A stretch of DNA of 64,000 nucleotides. Source: Diphasiastrum complanatum (Eukaryota > Streptophyta > Lycopodiopsida > Lycopodiales > Lycopodiaceae). The stretch covers positions 7,361,965-7,425,964 of the forward strand of contig CM055096.1 in NCBI GenBank assembly GCA_029204225.1. Reading direction: 5' to 3'. The notes under the pieces were generated by a model. It searched no databases and had not been told where the DNA came from. It was given only the letters and a program-made list of their open reading frames with translations. The translations under genes were made by a program, and so were the position numbers. This document shows positions 21,536 through 31,256 of the stretch, piece after piece (position 1 is the stretch's first letter; each line of letters begins with the position of its first letter).

Positions 21536-22190
21536 TGTGAAAAATACAGATCCTAAGTGGATCTAAACTCCAAGATCATTGGCTTGAATGCTTGCACTCC
21601 AAACTACATAAGCTAGGAATTGGCAACACATTCTATGCTACCTAGAATGCAAAGAACTTGATCAAAAAGCATTTACCACAAATGGAAACTTCCATAAACA
21701 TCAAGTGCGGCCCAAAATAGCATTATACAGTCCATAATACATCAGCCTACCACTTTTGGAAAGCACCTAAGATCATACACAATAGCTTGAAGACAATACA
21801 CACAACAATGCTCTCAATGGAGGAAGAAACAATGACAATGATCTATTGATCTCAATGAAGCATACAAAAGGTTTCTCCAACCTGTTCTCCACGACTTCCC
21901 TACTATTTATGGATGAGGAAGATGACTCTCTCTCCTCTCTCTAGAAGGTACTTGACCCTAGATATTCCCTATATAGGAAAAATAGCTAAAAATGGCTTAT
22001 ATGACCAAAATACATCAAAATGGTCTCATTTTGAAGGGTATGAAGTTTGACACTTCATCATACTGAAAAAATACAGTAAATAAAAACATTGTGGCCTGGT
22101 TCACACGTGTGAAACTCCAGAACCAAAACTATTTACAATTTTAGCCAATTTAGGCCTCAAACTAGCTAGGAAATGTTGACAATTTTCACA
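21536..22190 (-). repeat. CopE 5' LTR (655 bp)
   Basis: TG...CA ends; it matches the 3' LTR at 16466-17120 throughout. A TATA-like CCTATATAGG (21968-21977) lies in the expected U3 position. Transcription would run leftward through gag-pol. Confidence 0.93.
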
Positions 22191-22272
22191 TTTATTCGAA
22201 TTCTTTTAGACTAATATAACTTTGAAAAGTCAAACTCTAAGTCTATTATGAAATTGGCCTCAAATGCCATAT
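22191..22272 (-). repeat. LTR-F, 5' part, split by CopE
   Basis: It continues the LTR interrupted at 16465 (TTTATTCGAATTC...CTTTGAAAAGTCAAAC...GGCCTCAAATGCCA) and follows the same order as 59229-59290. It breaks off at the P450 coding sequence, about 50 bp short of its start. Confidence 0.7.
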
Positions 22273-23144
22273 AAACAAATGTAACAATTCTGACTTCACT
22301 GCGTCATGTATCAGCAGATTGCCATTTCCATCGGGAGTGGTGAGCAAGGATGATAGTAAATCTTGATATGTTGTCTCTTCTTTTAGCTGTTTTTTTTGCT
22401 CCGCGATATATCTGTCAAGCTCCTTATGAATGGCAAGCCGACCCAACTTCGCTTTCCGGTACATCGTCCCGAGAAGATCAATGGGCAGCTTAAACAAGTC
22501 GCAGTAAAAGCCGGAAATGGCACCATCAGCTTAGTGTGCTCATGCTCATCATCTAGGCTCGCAAATAAAGAGCAAGCCACCAAAAAAGTGAAGCGTCTCA
22601 TCAAAGGATGCGCAACCACTTGGCTACGCCACTCCCAATGATCAGCTATGTGCTTCTCAGCTGCATCACAAACTTTGCCCACGTATCTCTGCAACGCATC
22701 AGGGCCCAGAAAAGCCATGAGCACTCCTTTGGTATGCTTGTGATCATCGCCAGTCAGCACGGAGACAGAATGATTCCCCAGCAAAGCTACCGTAGGGCTG
22801 GGCCATCTATTAAACACTAGTGAATTCTCGCTTGCAAACAGAAAATTATTGCCAGAAGGAGCAGGAAAGCTGATTGTCTCCTCACCAAATAGAGAGGTTC
22901 TGAATACTTCTCCATACCTCTCCTCTCTCGCCTCGTAAATATCCTTTAATCTGTTCTCCCTCCCCATTCTCAGAAACTCCAGAGTCTCGCCGATGAAGGG
23001 TAAACCCAATCTCCCAGGAGGCAGACGCTTCGTCCTCCCAATCCGCTTTGACCACAACCATGGGAGCGTTGCTAAGATTACGATCAAGGCTAGTGCTCCA
23101 ACCACAGGAAGCAAAGAGTGCCATGGCTGCTCCATGGCTTCCAT
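22273..23144 (-). pseudogene. Cytochrome P450 N-terminal half (CYP85 clan, CYP716/CYP725-like)
   Basis: ATG at 23144 opens a frame with a membrane anchor (residues 9-31, LLPVVGALALIVILATLPW) and the hinge LPPGRLGLPFIGETLEFL. The B-C region (NSLVFNRWPSPTVALLGNHS) and FLGPDALQRYVGKV follow. This layout matches CYP716 and taxane-hydroxylase-like CYP725 enzymes, which oxidise triterpenoids or diterpenoids at the ER. One base is missing near 22500: the frame moves from the ORF ending at 22383 to the one reading FKLPIDLLGTMYRKAKLGR. Homology stops at DAVKSELLHLF, the start of helix I, where LTR-F begins. AGxDT, ExxR and the haem Cys loop are absent here. An exon border with a very long intron is possible, but no downstream exon is seen to the left. 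Confidence 0.85.
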
Positions 23145-23841
23145 CAGTCTCCTCTCTACATCGCCACGATTTCTCTACCATCGCCAAGGGCAGACTAAAC
23201 AGAGAGGGTATTTGTTGTAAAGCTACCTTTACAAGCTTTATTTCTGGCGCCATCGGTGCCAGCTATGTCCCCGGCGCCAGCAGCGCCCCTGCTGCTCCCG
23301 ACGCCACTGTGACCAGAATCCAGCCGACGCCAAGTTCCTATGGCTGATGATCGGTTCTAGCGGAGTCCAGAGAGCTCATATCGATGTGCAATAACCTCAC
23401 ACGATCTAGGCATGATTAAAGAAAACCTGGGGATCAGTAAAATCTAGAGAGAGAAAATGACTTTCTAGAAAAAGAAAATTTTAGAGAGAGAAAAATGTGC
23501 TTTACCAGCTTGGATAGAGTGCTTGGTATGAGGGGGGGGGTGCCGAATCACACCAATACTATAGGGGAGTGCTGGTTGCGACTCAGGGCGAGCTCCAACC
23601 AAGTCTCAGCCTCCCTTGCTGGAATGTTGTCATGGCTCTTGCCTTGGCATGCTAGCGCCCCAGAGACTAGGGTCGGTCACACACTTGAAATGTAACCTTC
23701 TCAGATTTATCAATAAAGTGGGATTTTCTTCAAACTGACTCTGATTACCTTCTGGGTTTCAGTGTTCGGTAAAAGCGCCAGTTGTAAGGCCGCTTTCAAA
23801 ATTTTTAACTTGGCACATAGCTGAGGGTCGTATCCCGGGAC

Positions 23842-23913
23842 GCCAGCGGTATGCCGTCGAGACCATTCGGTCCGTGGCGCCAGCGGTATGCTGTCGGGAC
23901 CATTTGGTCCAAG
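23842..23913 (+). repeat. 36-bp tandem duplication with hairpin in NAL LTR
   Basis: Two head-to-tail units (CGCCAGCGGTATGCCGTCGA..., CGCCAGCGGTATGCTGTCGG...). The second holds the palindrome GGACCATTTGGTCC (23897-23910). The same pair recurs in the other NAL LTRs. Confidence 0.7.
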
Positions 23914-24102
23914 AACTGGTTGTTTCCATATCTGTCACGGCTTGTGGTTCTGAGTGTTCCTTGCATGAACGTGAATGGGTTAAGCTCTTGGGGAATGGGC
24001 TCTAACCTGTCGGCTGAGTTGGATGGCTTGCTTGGGTGGATGTTACCTGTTTATGGCTGTCCAGTCTGGCGTGGCGCCAGGTTGGCTTCCAACGCTTGTG
24101 AC

Positions 24103-24320
24103 GAAGCTTTCAAATGGTTAAGTCTGATGTAAGTCAGACCGCTTGCTTGGAATGGATGTTACTCGTTTGTAACGAAGCTTCAAGTTGGTTAAGTTTGATG
24201 TATGTCGGGCGGCTTGCTTGGAGGGAAGTCACCCACGTCGGGACCCCCAATCTGGCATGGCGCCAGGTTGGATCTCAATGTTGGTTTTCGGAACTTCAAG
24301 TTGGTTAAGTCTGATCGTTG
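24103..24320 (+). repeat. About 70-bp imperfect tandem repeat in NAL LTR
   Basis: GAAGCTT-CAA-TGGTTAAGT-TGATGTA-GTC...GCTTGCTTGGA recurs at 24103 and 24173, with a partial third unit near 24289. All NAL LTRs share it. Confidence 0.65.
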
Positions 24321-24430
24321 TTGGCGAGTTGGCTGCTTGTATGTCAAGTGGGTTTGGATGGCAAGAATTGAAGGCTGGGAAACTAAGTCGTGGTTCCCGG
24401 CTCTCTTTGGGATGCCTGCGCTACAGTATT

Positions 24431-24719
24431 TGCAAACACGAGAGCTCATGAGTTGTGGTGTAGTCCACGCCTCAAGGGAGGGAGTGCATGAGGTGCACTT
24501 GTTAAATAATAATAATTATCCATGCTTTTATATTAATAAAAGATAGAAAACCCACGACCATACAAGTTAGATTAAAGTATATAAAATGACACCTAACATA
24601 AAAAATGAATTAAACTAATTAAAAGCTTAGTTAAATAAGTGGCTACAATTCATTCGAACTATAATCACACTTTGACCTCTACAAAAGTTAGTATATTTTA
24701 ATTTTTCAACACTCATTTG
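24431..24719. other. Non-coding, former P450 5' flank
   Basis: This is the sequence upstream of the P450 before the solo LTR arrived. It is AT-rich, with no gene or clear promoter box that I can identify. Confidence 0.4.
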
Positions 24720-25290
24720 TGTATCATAGGGTCTTGCACCTCCATGTCAAAGATTTGAAGGACATGCACATTATTTTTTGGCCTTGCCTTGCAAAGCCAC
24801 CACTATGTGTTGTTGGAGTTTGGAATATATTTAGCGTTAAAGGACAAATTTTAAATGCGGTCTCAAAGTTTGAGGTTTGCACCATGGTGAATGTCGGAAC
24901 ATGAAAGTGTACAAGGTTGGACAACAATGGCTTGTCATGTCTATGACCCAAGGTTGGTTGAACATGTTACGTACATAGCATATGTCGTGTGTGAGAGAAA
25001 GCACACTGAACCTCTATCTTTTGTTTATCACAATGTGTAGGAATTGCTAACAATTGCAACATGTGAAATGAAAGAGGAAGATATGACGTTCCAGATACTT
25101 TTTTGGGAAATGCTAAACTTGATAGTGACATGCAACGACAATCCATTCGTGGACTTTCATGGCTTTATGGCAGGTGAGGCCCAATCAAATTGTTAGGCAT
25201 ATACTGTGTTCAATGATGGAGCAGAAAACGAGATGATTGGTCAAGAGTTTGTTTTATTGGGAACATCAAAGCTGAAAGATAAACACCTCT
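24720..25290 (+). pseudogene. Degenerate coding region, family not recognised
   Basis: Two or three plus-strand frames can be read as one decayed protein: IIFWPCLAKPPLCVVGVWN, TMACHVYDPRLVEHVTYIAY, VVCERKHTEPLSFVYHNV, LLTIATCEMKEEDMTFQ, FWEMLNLIVTCNDNPFVDF and HGFMAGEAQSN. The long collinear coding-like segments show it was a real protein, now with several stops and frameshifts. The style is that of a transposon-derived protein (possibly transposase), but I cannot name the family. No inverted repeats were found around it. Confidence 0.4.
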
Positions 25291-25794
25291 AAGTATTTTT
25301 ATCAAAACTTAAAAAAAAAAAAACACAAAGACCTGTGTGAAAAATGGCACACAAGTCAAAGCAAAGAAGAGGCACAAGCACAATGCAGGGTCTTGCAAGG
25401 AATTCAGCCCCTTTGCTCGTCTCAAAGGAAGTTTTCTTCCTAAAAAAATTTGACCAATAATATTCAATTTTAAACTGGGACTTATATGAATATTGCATTT
25501 AACTAACATCATGATATTGTTTATTACTTTATGGTAACTGCTAACGGCAAGCCAGTTTGCATAGGTTAATGCAACAACGACAAAGCAAATTTTCATAGAA
25601 AACTACTTGTTTGCATAAACTGCAAAAAAATGATATAGAGCAACATAAAAATACAAGTACCCCCCATTACTGAATTCAAGTAAAGTCCCATGCAACTACA
25701 TTTGGAAAATCAAAGCCCAATAATCTTGCAAAAGCGATTTGCACTGAAAGGAAGAAAAAATAAAAAGAGCTTGCAAGGACCCCCCTCCCCCCCC

Positions 25795-25829
<35 letters not shown>

Positions 25830-25993
25830 TTAGAAAGAAAAAGTTCTAAATAGGAACTTTATCCCCCCCCAGTCTCTCCCCATTTCGCTCTACAAAAAAA
25901 AAATATGGCTCAGTGTTGTTCCCGCTCAAGCCTTAGCTTTCTTCTAATGGTCAAAGAGAAGGCAAAAAAGGTCCAGGAGAAAGTGCTTACAGT
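25291..25993. other. Low-complexity non-coding DNA
   Basis: It contains an A-run (25311-25323), C-runs and the CA microsatellite. The ORF at 25309-25596 on the minus strand is unremarkable. No gene is supported. Confidence 0.5.
25780..25828 (+). repeat. C-run plus (CA)n microsatellite
   Basis: An 18-bp C-rich run (one T) is followed by about 15 CA units. Confidence 0.95.
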
Positions 25994-26253
25994 TGATAGC
26001 AGGGCAGATATGCCCTCTTGGTTGTCAGCCAACACATTCATATATCTTTTTTGGCTTCATCTTTATCTTCTTAGTTAGTTTGCTGCTTTCACAAGTTGCC
26101 AACAAGTTTTATTGTAGGTTGTCAATAGCAACCACAGTTCTTTTTTGCATTGCTTATAGGTTTAATGGCAGGAAAAAAACAACATCAGATTCCATGGAAG
26201 CTTTGACACAAAGCTCTAGCAAGAACCAAGAAAATGATTTAAAGCACTGATAC
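25994..26253 (-). other. Probable CopI leader beside LTR-I
   Basis: Immediately left of the LTR end the minus strand reads GTATCAGTGC, a decayed version of the tRNA-Met primer site. The LTR-end motif TGATAGCAGGGC is repeated at 25994. No coding domain is visible. Confidence 0.35.
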
Positions 26254-26661
26254 TGATAGCAGGGCGATTTTGCCCATGATCAAAATGCTTATGATAAAAA
26301 TAATAGAAGTATGATCAACTATTTATACTAAGCAAATGCAACACGTCCAATAGGATAGCTAATTAGGTCATAGATCTTAATGGCCAGTTGGCCATAATGA
26401 ACTGGCATCCATCTAGTTAGGTCTTCTTGGAAATCTACTTGCTAAATGGTTAGGGCAAGTCTGTAGTTTCAATTCAAGTGGAACAATGATTGTCTTTCAT
26501 TCGATAGTTTGGACTATGTCCGATATGTCGGAGCCACCTGTTAGCGATTCCTGAGTATTTCTTCAGACTGTGTAGAAACACAAAGATATCTGCAGAACTG
26601 GATAATAGAGTGGATGAAGATTAAAGATCGATTAGTCGATAATATGGAGAATAATCTAACA
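26254..26661 (-). repeat. LTR-I (CopI LTR, 408 bp)
   Basis: The minus strand starts TGTTAGATTATTCTCC right after the purine tract AAGGGGGAG (26662-26670) and ends ...CGCCCTGCTATCA. The TG/CA ends and the position after the RNase H stop fit a 3' LTR. Confidence 0.75.
26319..26327 (-). promoter_or_regulatory. TATA box of LTR-I
   Basis: The minus strand reads TATAAATAG about 335 bp into the LTR. Confidence 0.6.
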
Positions 26662-26668
26662 CTCCCCC

Positions 26669-27364
26669 TTAATCTGAATCCATGAATGCTTTAACCTTCA
26701 AACCTAGTTTTGCAAAGAATTTTTTGTGTGCATCCATGCTTAATGCTTTAGTAAAAATATCTATTGTCATATCTTGCGTTCGATAGTACTGCAAGTTAAT
26801 CTCTTTTTCTTTTGATATAATGATACTTAATTCAATGTGCTTACTCCTAGAATGAAATCTAAGGCTGTTTGATAAAGTAATGGCACTTTGATTATCACAA
26901 AATAGAATTGTCGGAGCATATTGATTCAGACTAATATCTGAAAGTAATTTTCTCAGCCATACTGCTTCCTTTGTAGCTTGAGAGGCTGTGATATACTTTG
27001 ATTCAATGGAAGATATAGCTATCGAAGTTTGTTTACGACTGTTCCATGAAATCCGACCATTGTTGAAGAAGAATGTAAATTCGGAAGTGGAATTATGAGT
27101 ATGTACATCTCCTGCCCAACTTGCATTTGAATAACTACTGAAAAAATTGAGTTTGTCATTGTCAAATTCTCCATAAAAAATGCAAAAGTCCATAGTAGCT
27201 CGAAGATATCTCATGACTCTGAAATGAGCCTTCCAATGTTTTATACCAGGATTGATTATATACTGACTTAAGAAACTAACTACAAAAGTTATGTCTGGTC
27301 TAGTATAAATTATCGCGTACATAAGAGATCCTATTATCAAATGATAAAGATCATACTCACGCAT
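26669..27364 (-). pseudogene. CopI RT connection and RNase H (copia)
   Basis: A 231-codon open frame: LIIGSLMYAIIYTRPDITF, WKAHFRVMRYLRATMDFCI, SNASWAGDVHTHNSTS, SWNSRKQTSIAISSIESKYI (catalytic E), KEAVWLRKLL, ILFCDNQSAITLSNSLRFH (catalytic D), SKHIEL and IDIFTKALSMDAH. RNase H is complete and uninterrupted and belongs to a copia lineage distinct from CopE. All of Gag, protease, integrase and most of RT are missing: sequence changes character at about 27365. Confidence 0.85.
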
Positions 27365-27628
27365 CTGCTCCTTCTCTTAGATTGTTCGAAGACATTGGTT
27401 CTTCGACAACTTGAGTCCAAAGCTGAAAAGAGCAAGCAAGAGACTCTCGGCTACGTAGGGCTATCCTCATAAGCTATTGCACCTTTGAAATTTTTTCGAG
27501 AAGAGCAACAACGAAGCCAATAAGTTACTGGGTTTACGTAGGCAAACGTTGATCTATGCCTTTCCAAGAATCACATGTCAAAGCTGAAACAATGTAGTGC
27601 GACCTGCGACACTATAGGGGGAGGATAA
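27365..27628 (+). mobile_element. Gypsy 3' internal tail before LTR-J
   Basis: Non-coding; it ends in the purine tract AGGGGGAGGATAA just before an LTR start and is similar to 2300-2483. It is joined at 27364 to inverted copia sequence. Confidence 0.45.
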
Positions 27629-28690
27629 TGTTAGCTGATGCCATGCCCCGAGGTGTCGATGCAGAGCCTCTCCACTCAAAAGGGCTTCTAGCAGAGATGA
27701 AGTTGAGAGCTGAGTCTGAGAGCACGAGAATTATAGTGCTAGGCTAAAATATACAGTTGTGAGCCCCATGGTATGTCTAGAAAGATGGATAGCCATGTGC
27801 AAGCTAGCAAATTAGATTATCTCAACTTGAGTTATGTTTTTTTAATGAAGAGGCCTCCAATTATCAAGTAAGAGGTGAAACTCAAATTATTATAGATTGG
27901 GATTCACACTTTTGCAAAAGGTGGACTCCAAAATAATATGTAATTGGGTTCTGCAGCTCGTGGCTATAGATAGAGGCCTCCTCCATGAGTTCAAGAGCAT
28001 GTAATCTGTACTGAAATGTTGTTTCTTTGTTAATGGAAGATCATTCTATGTGCATTTCTTCTCATGCTCCATCTTCATGCATTCTTGTTTGGAAACTGAT
28101 ATATGAATTTGCTTGTTGATGCTTTCTTCTCTTAAAGTTTGGTTTGGAATTAGTATCAGGTAGATGTGTGGGACCTGGAGATTGATCTACCATTCCATTG
28201 TTTTTTTATGTCTCCTGGTTTCTACTCCCTGAGGAGTTCTTCTTACAACTGTTGAGTGACAGTTGTAGGAAGCACTTTGTAGGATTTCCATTGCTTTAGT
28301 TTAGAAGTTGTTCTGTTGATGTTGATTCTCTGATTTCAATAGGAGTAGATTTAGTTTAATTCCTTGTTCTTTCTTAGTTTAGTTTAGCAATAATCTACAA
28401 ATTGTAACGATAAAGAAAGAGTAGAAAGTAGAAAATGAGCTCCTGATCATGACAGATCCTATATTCAAGATGAGCTACCATTATCAAATAAGATTCTGAA
28501 TCAGGTCGTAGGTGTGCCTTTGACAGGCGGGTACATCACTATTATACTATAATTAGATTCTGTGACTGAGCCATTGCATATAGATTTGTAACCATGTGAA
28601 TTCGTGCCATGCTGAACTTCTGTCAGACAGAAGGAGAGTTGTCACTGAGTAGATTCTGACAGAAGACTAGAACCGTTAAGTATAACAAGT
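27629..28690 (+). repeat. LTR-J (gypsy LTR, about 1.06 kb)
   Basis: It starts TGTTAGCTGATGCC, related to the LTR starting TGTTGGCTGATT at 2484 and 3905 (shared GAG-segments and a CTGACAG-rich 3' part). The 3' limit is approximate, set by the gag sequence that follows on the other strand. Confidence 0.5.
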
Positions 28691-28707
28691 GAAGTAGTAG
28701 CAAACAT

Positions 28708-29512
28708 TCAGAGAGTCGCTGCTAACAAAGTTTGAATAGGCGCTGATAGATCAGTAGAGTCAGTCACAAACATTGAGTGGTTGTGGCAGCAGACATTGAA
28801 GTAGAGAGAGGCAAATCCATAAATAGCATATTGCGGAAAATTGTTGCATCGCAAACACAGTTCGGTTTGGATCGTAGATTGGGGCATTAGGATCATATGG
28901 ATAATATGCCAACAGTTCAGAGGAGTATTCTAGTGGAGTAGTGTCATCCACAAAATAAGTTGCTGGATCTATGAAATTTGGATTAAAAAAATGCACAGCT
29001 GGTTGTGAAACAAGTTGATTAACGACAAATTATGGGCATGGTTAAAACTGATTGGATGCAGTTGGTTGTGGTTGATAAACTCCTGGTGGTGGCATGGGTT
29101 GTTGTGTAGTGAAGGGGCGGTAATGCTGATACATAGGTCTGGGTGCTAATGAGAGATGGGTTTTCAGTTGGGGACACTCATTAGCAGTGTGATTATGTGA
29201 ACAGAAAGGACAACAAACATTTTCTCTTGCTGGAAAAGATTTAACAGCAATATTTTTCATAGCGTTTTGAAAATCAGCAATTAGTTTGTCCATGTGAGTT
29301 TGTTGAGCTTTCTGCTAAGTTTCCATTTGATGTAGAAGTTTTGAAGATTGCGATGTATTCTCAATCTTCTGGTTGTGAAGACATTCGAGGAGTTTGGATT
29401 CCTTGTCATAGTAATCAAAGTCCTCATCAGACCCCTCGTCTTCTTCGCGAATGGCATCAACCATTACATCCTTAAGTTGATAAACTATGGCGATGAAGGC
29501 CAATTTGTTCAA
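28708..29512 (-). pseudogene. Ty3/gypsy Gag fragment with zinc finger
   Basis: Minus-strand frames give an acidic segment (IREEDEGSDEDFDYY), the helix MDKLIADFQNAMKNIAV, the zinc finger CPFCSHNHTANEC (C-x2-C-x3-H-x5-C, a variant spacing) and a Pro/Gln/Tyr-rich tail (QQPMPPPGVYQPQP). This is a Gag end next to the protease in many plant Ty3 elements. One stop splits the region at 29312. The matching protease starts at the same point but on the opposite strand. Confidence 0.55.
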
Positions 29513-29902
29513 ATTTTAATCAATGGATGTATTTTAGCTAATGTATGCATAGATTCGGGATCTAATGTAAATATTATGACTCAAAAAACAATGTACGAGT
29601 TAGGTATTCACCATCAAATAGCGCCCACACTAAGACATCTTAGATTAGCATATGCAACTAGGAGATCACCAATAGGGGAGTTGTCTCAGGCTACTGTGTA
29701 TATCAGTGACCATAAGTTTTTAATGGACTTCATCATATTGAAAACCACTAGAGAGTCATCCCTCAAAGTGTTGTTAGGAAGACCGTGGCTATACCAGACT
29801 GATGTTATCACCCATTGGAGGAAGAAGAAAATAACCTTCAGAGACCATATGGTCACAACAGCAGGGAAGTGTCATAAAAGGATCACTGTTGTTGGAAAAT
29901 GA
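29494..29902 (+). pseudogene. Ty3/gypsy retropepsin-like protease
   Basis: The plus-strand frame shows QILINGCILANVCIDSGSNV (active-site D-S-G), a hydrophobic second strand (FLMDFIILKT) and VLLGRPWLYQ, the G-R-P-W flap-side motif of plant gypsy proteases. The length, about 130 residues, is right for the domain. RT and integrase do not follow: at 29891 another LTR begins. Its Gag neighbour is inverted relative to it. Confidence 0.7.
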
Positions 29903-30605
29903 ACTTCACTTTCCTTCATTCCTGGATGCCTCCACACGGGATGAATCAGATCTTGCAAAGGTAGCCGCAAGTGCAATCCGCAAGCACAATAGAATCAAAT
30001 AACCATAATTAATTAGGTGCTAAAATGCGGCTATTAGTTTTACAAGAAAAGCTTAGAAGAAGATGTAAAGATAGAATATAAGTTTATGCAAACAAAGTGC
30101 AGAAAAGGAGAAATCAGAGAGAGAGAAAAGGAGAGAGTGAGATAGAAGAGAAGCTGACATAGCTATAGAATAGAAAATAGAAACTATCACGCTGACAAGC
30201 AGTAGACTGTAAACTCTTATCCAAAAAGAGATTTATAGAGCAATAGATCTTTCTATCAGTTTTTTTGCTATGTGTATGATAGTATTGTTTATGTGTATAC
30301 TGTTGTTTTGATGAATGGATCATATTGACTTGGCAATCAAAAGTTAGCTGTAGATTTGTGATGTGCAAAAACTAGCATAGAAAGTTTTTGTCGAGTTTTT
30401 TGCATTTTTTGCATTCTCTTTGTTCGACATTTTTCCATTTTTTTCAGTACAGTTAAAACGTGCCTAAGTGCGTAAAATACACTAAGTTTTGCATACTTTG
30501 CATTTTTTGCTTTCCCAAAAAATGCGACAATTACAGAACAATGCATGCTTTTGCATCCTTAAAAACTGCTAGCTACAGTTGAGACAGAAACGATCGGTTT
30601 GCTTC
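29891..30605 (+). repeat. LTR-Q (5' LTR of CopQ, about 715 bp)
   Basis: It lies directly before a tRNA-Met primer site and a copia gag. The probable start is TGTTGGAAAATGAAC; the end is set by the primer site. No second copy is in the window, so the left limit is inferred. Confidence 0.5.
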
Positions 30606-30607
30606 AG

Positions 30608-30620
30608 TGGTATCAGAGCA
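30608..30620 (+). promoter_or_regulatory. CopQ primer-binding site
   Basis: TGGTATCAGAGCA, complementary to initiator tRNA-Met, sits 35 bp before the gag start codon. Confidence 0.8.
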
Positions 30621-30642
30621 CTACAGTTATCATAACTATCAA

Positions 30643-31256
30643 ATGGCAACGAACCTACAATAAAAAGTTGTGAGTGTATTCGATGGTAGCAACTACGTTG
30701 TCTGGGAAACACAGAATGAAGATGCTACTCAGAGGAAAAGGCCTAGTGGATGGAACAGAAGTCAGACCACAACAAAATCTGACTGAATGGAGAAAGAAAA
30801 ACGATAGAGCAATGGCGCTCATCACTCTATCACTTGCAGAAGATATCATGATGACCACCATGGACTGTGAAACCAGCCACAAATGTCGGAAAGGCTACAT
30901 GCAAAACATGAGCGGATGACAAGTGCAGAGATCTTGCATCTCAACAATCAGCTTCTGAATATGAAGTGGGACGGCAGTGATCTAGACAAGCATGCTAGGA
31001 AGATGAAATCCATCTTCAATCAATTGGCAGCTGGGGATCAGACCCATGCGATCCCGCCGAAGCAACAGTTCTTACACTTTATAAGAACTCTACCATCTCC
31101 CTACTACAGCCTGAGGTCAATACTCATGAGGACACCTAACATGACATTCCGTGATGCTATTAAAGCTGTAAAGGATGAAGTCATCATGGAGATCATACTG
31201 ACTCTCAAGACAACGAGGAGCAAGCATCCATTGTTAGAAAAAAACAGAAAGGAAGA
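30643..31256 (+). pseudogene. CopQ Gag (copia)
   Basis: From ATG at 30643, with a stop within ten codons, the frames show VFDGSNYVVWE, KGLVDGTEVRPQQNLTEWRK, DRAMALITLSLAEDI, LNMKWDGSDLDKHARKMKSI, FIRTLPSPYYSLRSIL and NMTFRDAIKAVKDE. This is a UBN2-type Gag closely like CopA and CopC. It has at least two frameshifts. Zinc knuckles follow in the next ORF. Confidence 0.8.

Larger units (their letters stand above)
16466..22190 (-). mobile_element. CopE: complete Ty1/copia element, 5725 bp, young
   Basis: The element has two 655-bp LTRs that appear identical by eye along their whole length, a tRNA-Met primer site, a polypurine tract and a perfect 5-bp target duplication TTTAT (16461-16465 and 22191-22195). 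It sits inside LTR-F. Identical LTRs mean recent insertion. Its pol is internally deleted in RT (see the coding entries), so it must have been copied by enzymes supplied by another copy. Confidence 0.93.
23213..24425 (+). mobile_element. NAL-1: solo LTR of the non-autonomous family (1213 bp)
   Basis: TGTTGTAAAGCTACC...GATGCCTGCGCTACA, with TG/CA ends, flanked by a perfect 5-bp target duplication GTATT (23208-23212 and 24426-24430). No internal sequence adjoins either end, so it is a solo LTR left after recombination. It contains GGCGCC palindromes, AATAAA (23712-23717), a 36-bp tandem duplication (about 23842-23913) and a run of nine G (23532-23540). It lies 68 bp upstream of the P450 start codon, in opposite orientation. 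Confidence 0.92.

Noticed and set aside
16466-22190. CopE as a fully active autonomous element
   Set aside because: The RT region from shortly after FAPVAKM to the RNase H start is mostly deleted, including YVDD, despite the long open frame and identical LTRs.
22246-22290. P450 truncation as a simple exon end with a GT donor at about 22284
   Set aside because: GTTTAT is a weak donor, the frameshift already breaks the gene, and no haem-binding exon was found on the minus strand to the left. Kept only as an alternative.
22383-23347. Plus-strand ORFs over the P450 and LTR (for example 22396-22641, 23048-23347)
   Set aside because: They are antisense to clear P450 coding sequence or run into the GC-rich LTR start, with no homology of their own.
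25289-25596. Phe/Cys-rich minus-strand ORFs
   Set aside because: They translate poly-A/poly-T and low-complexity DNA and have no domain.
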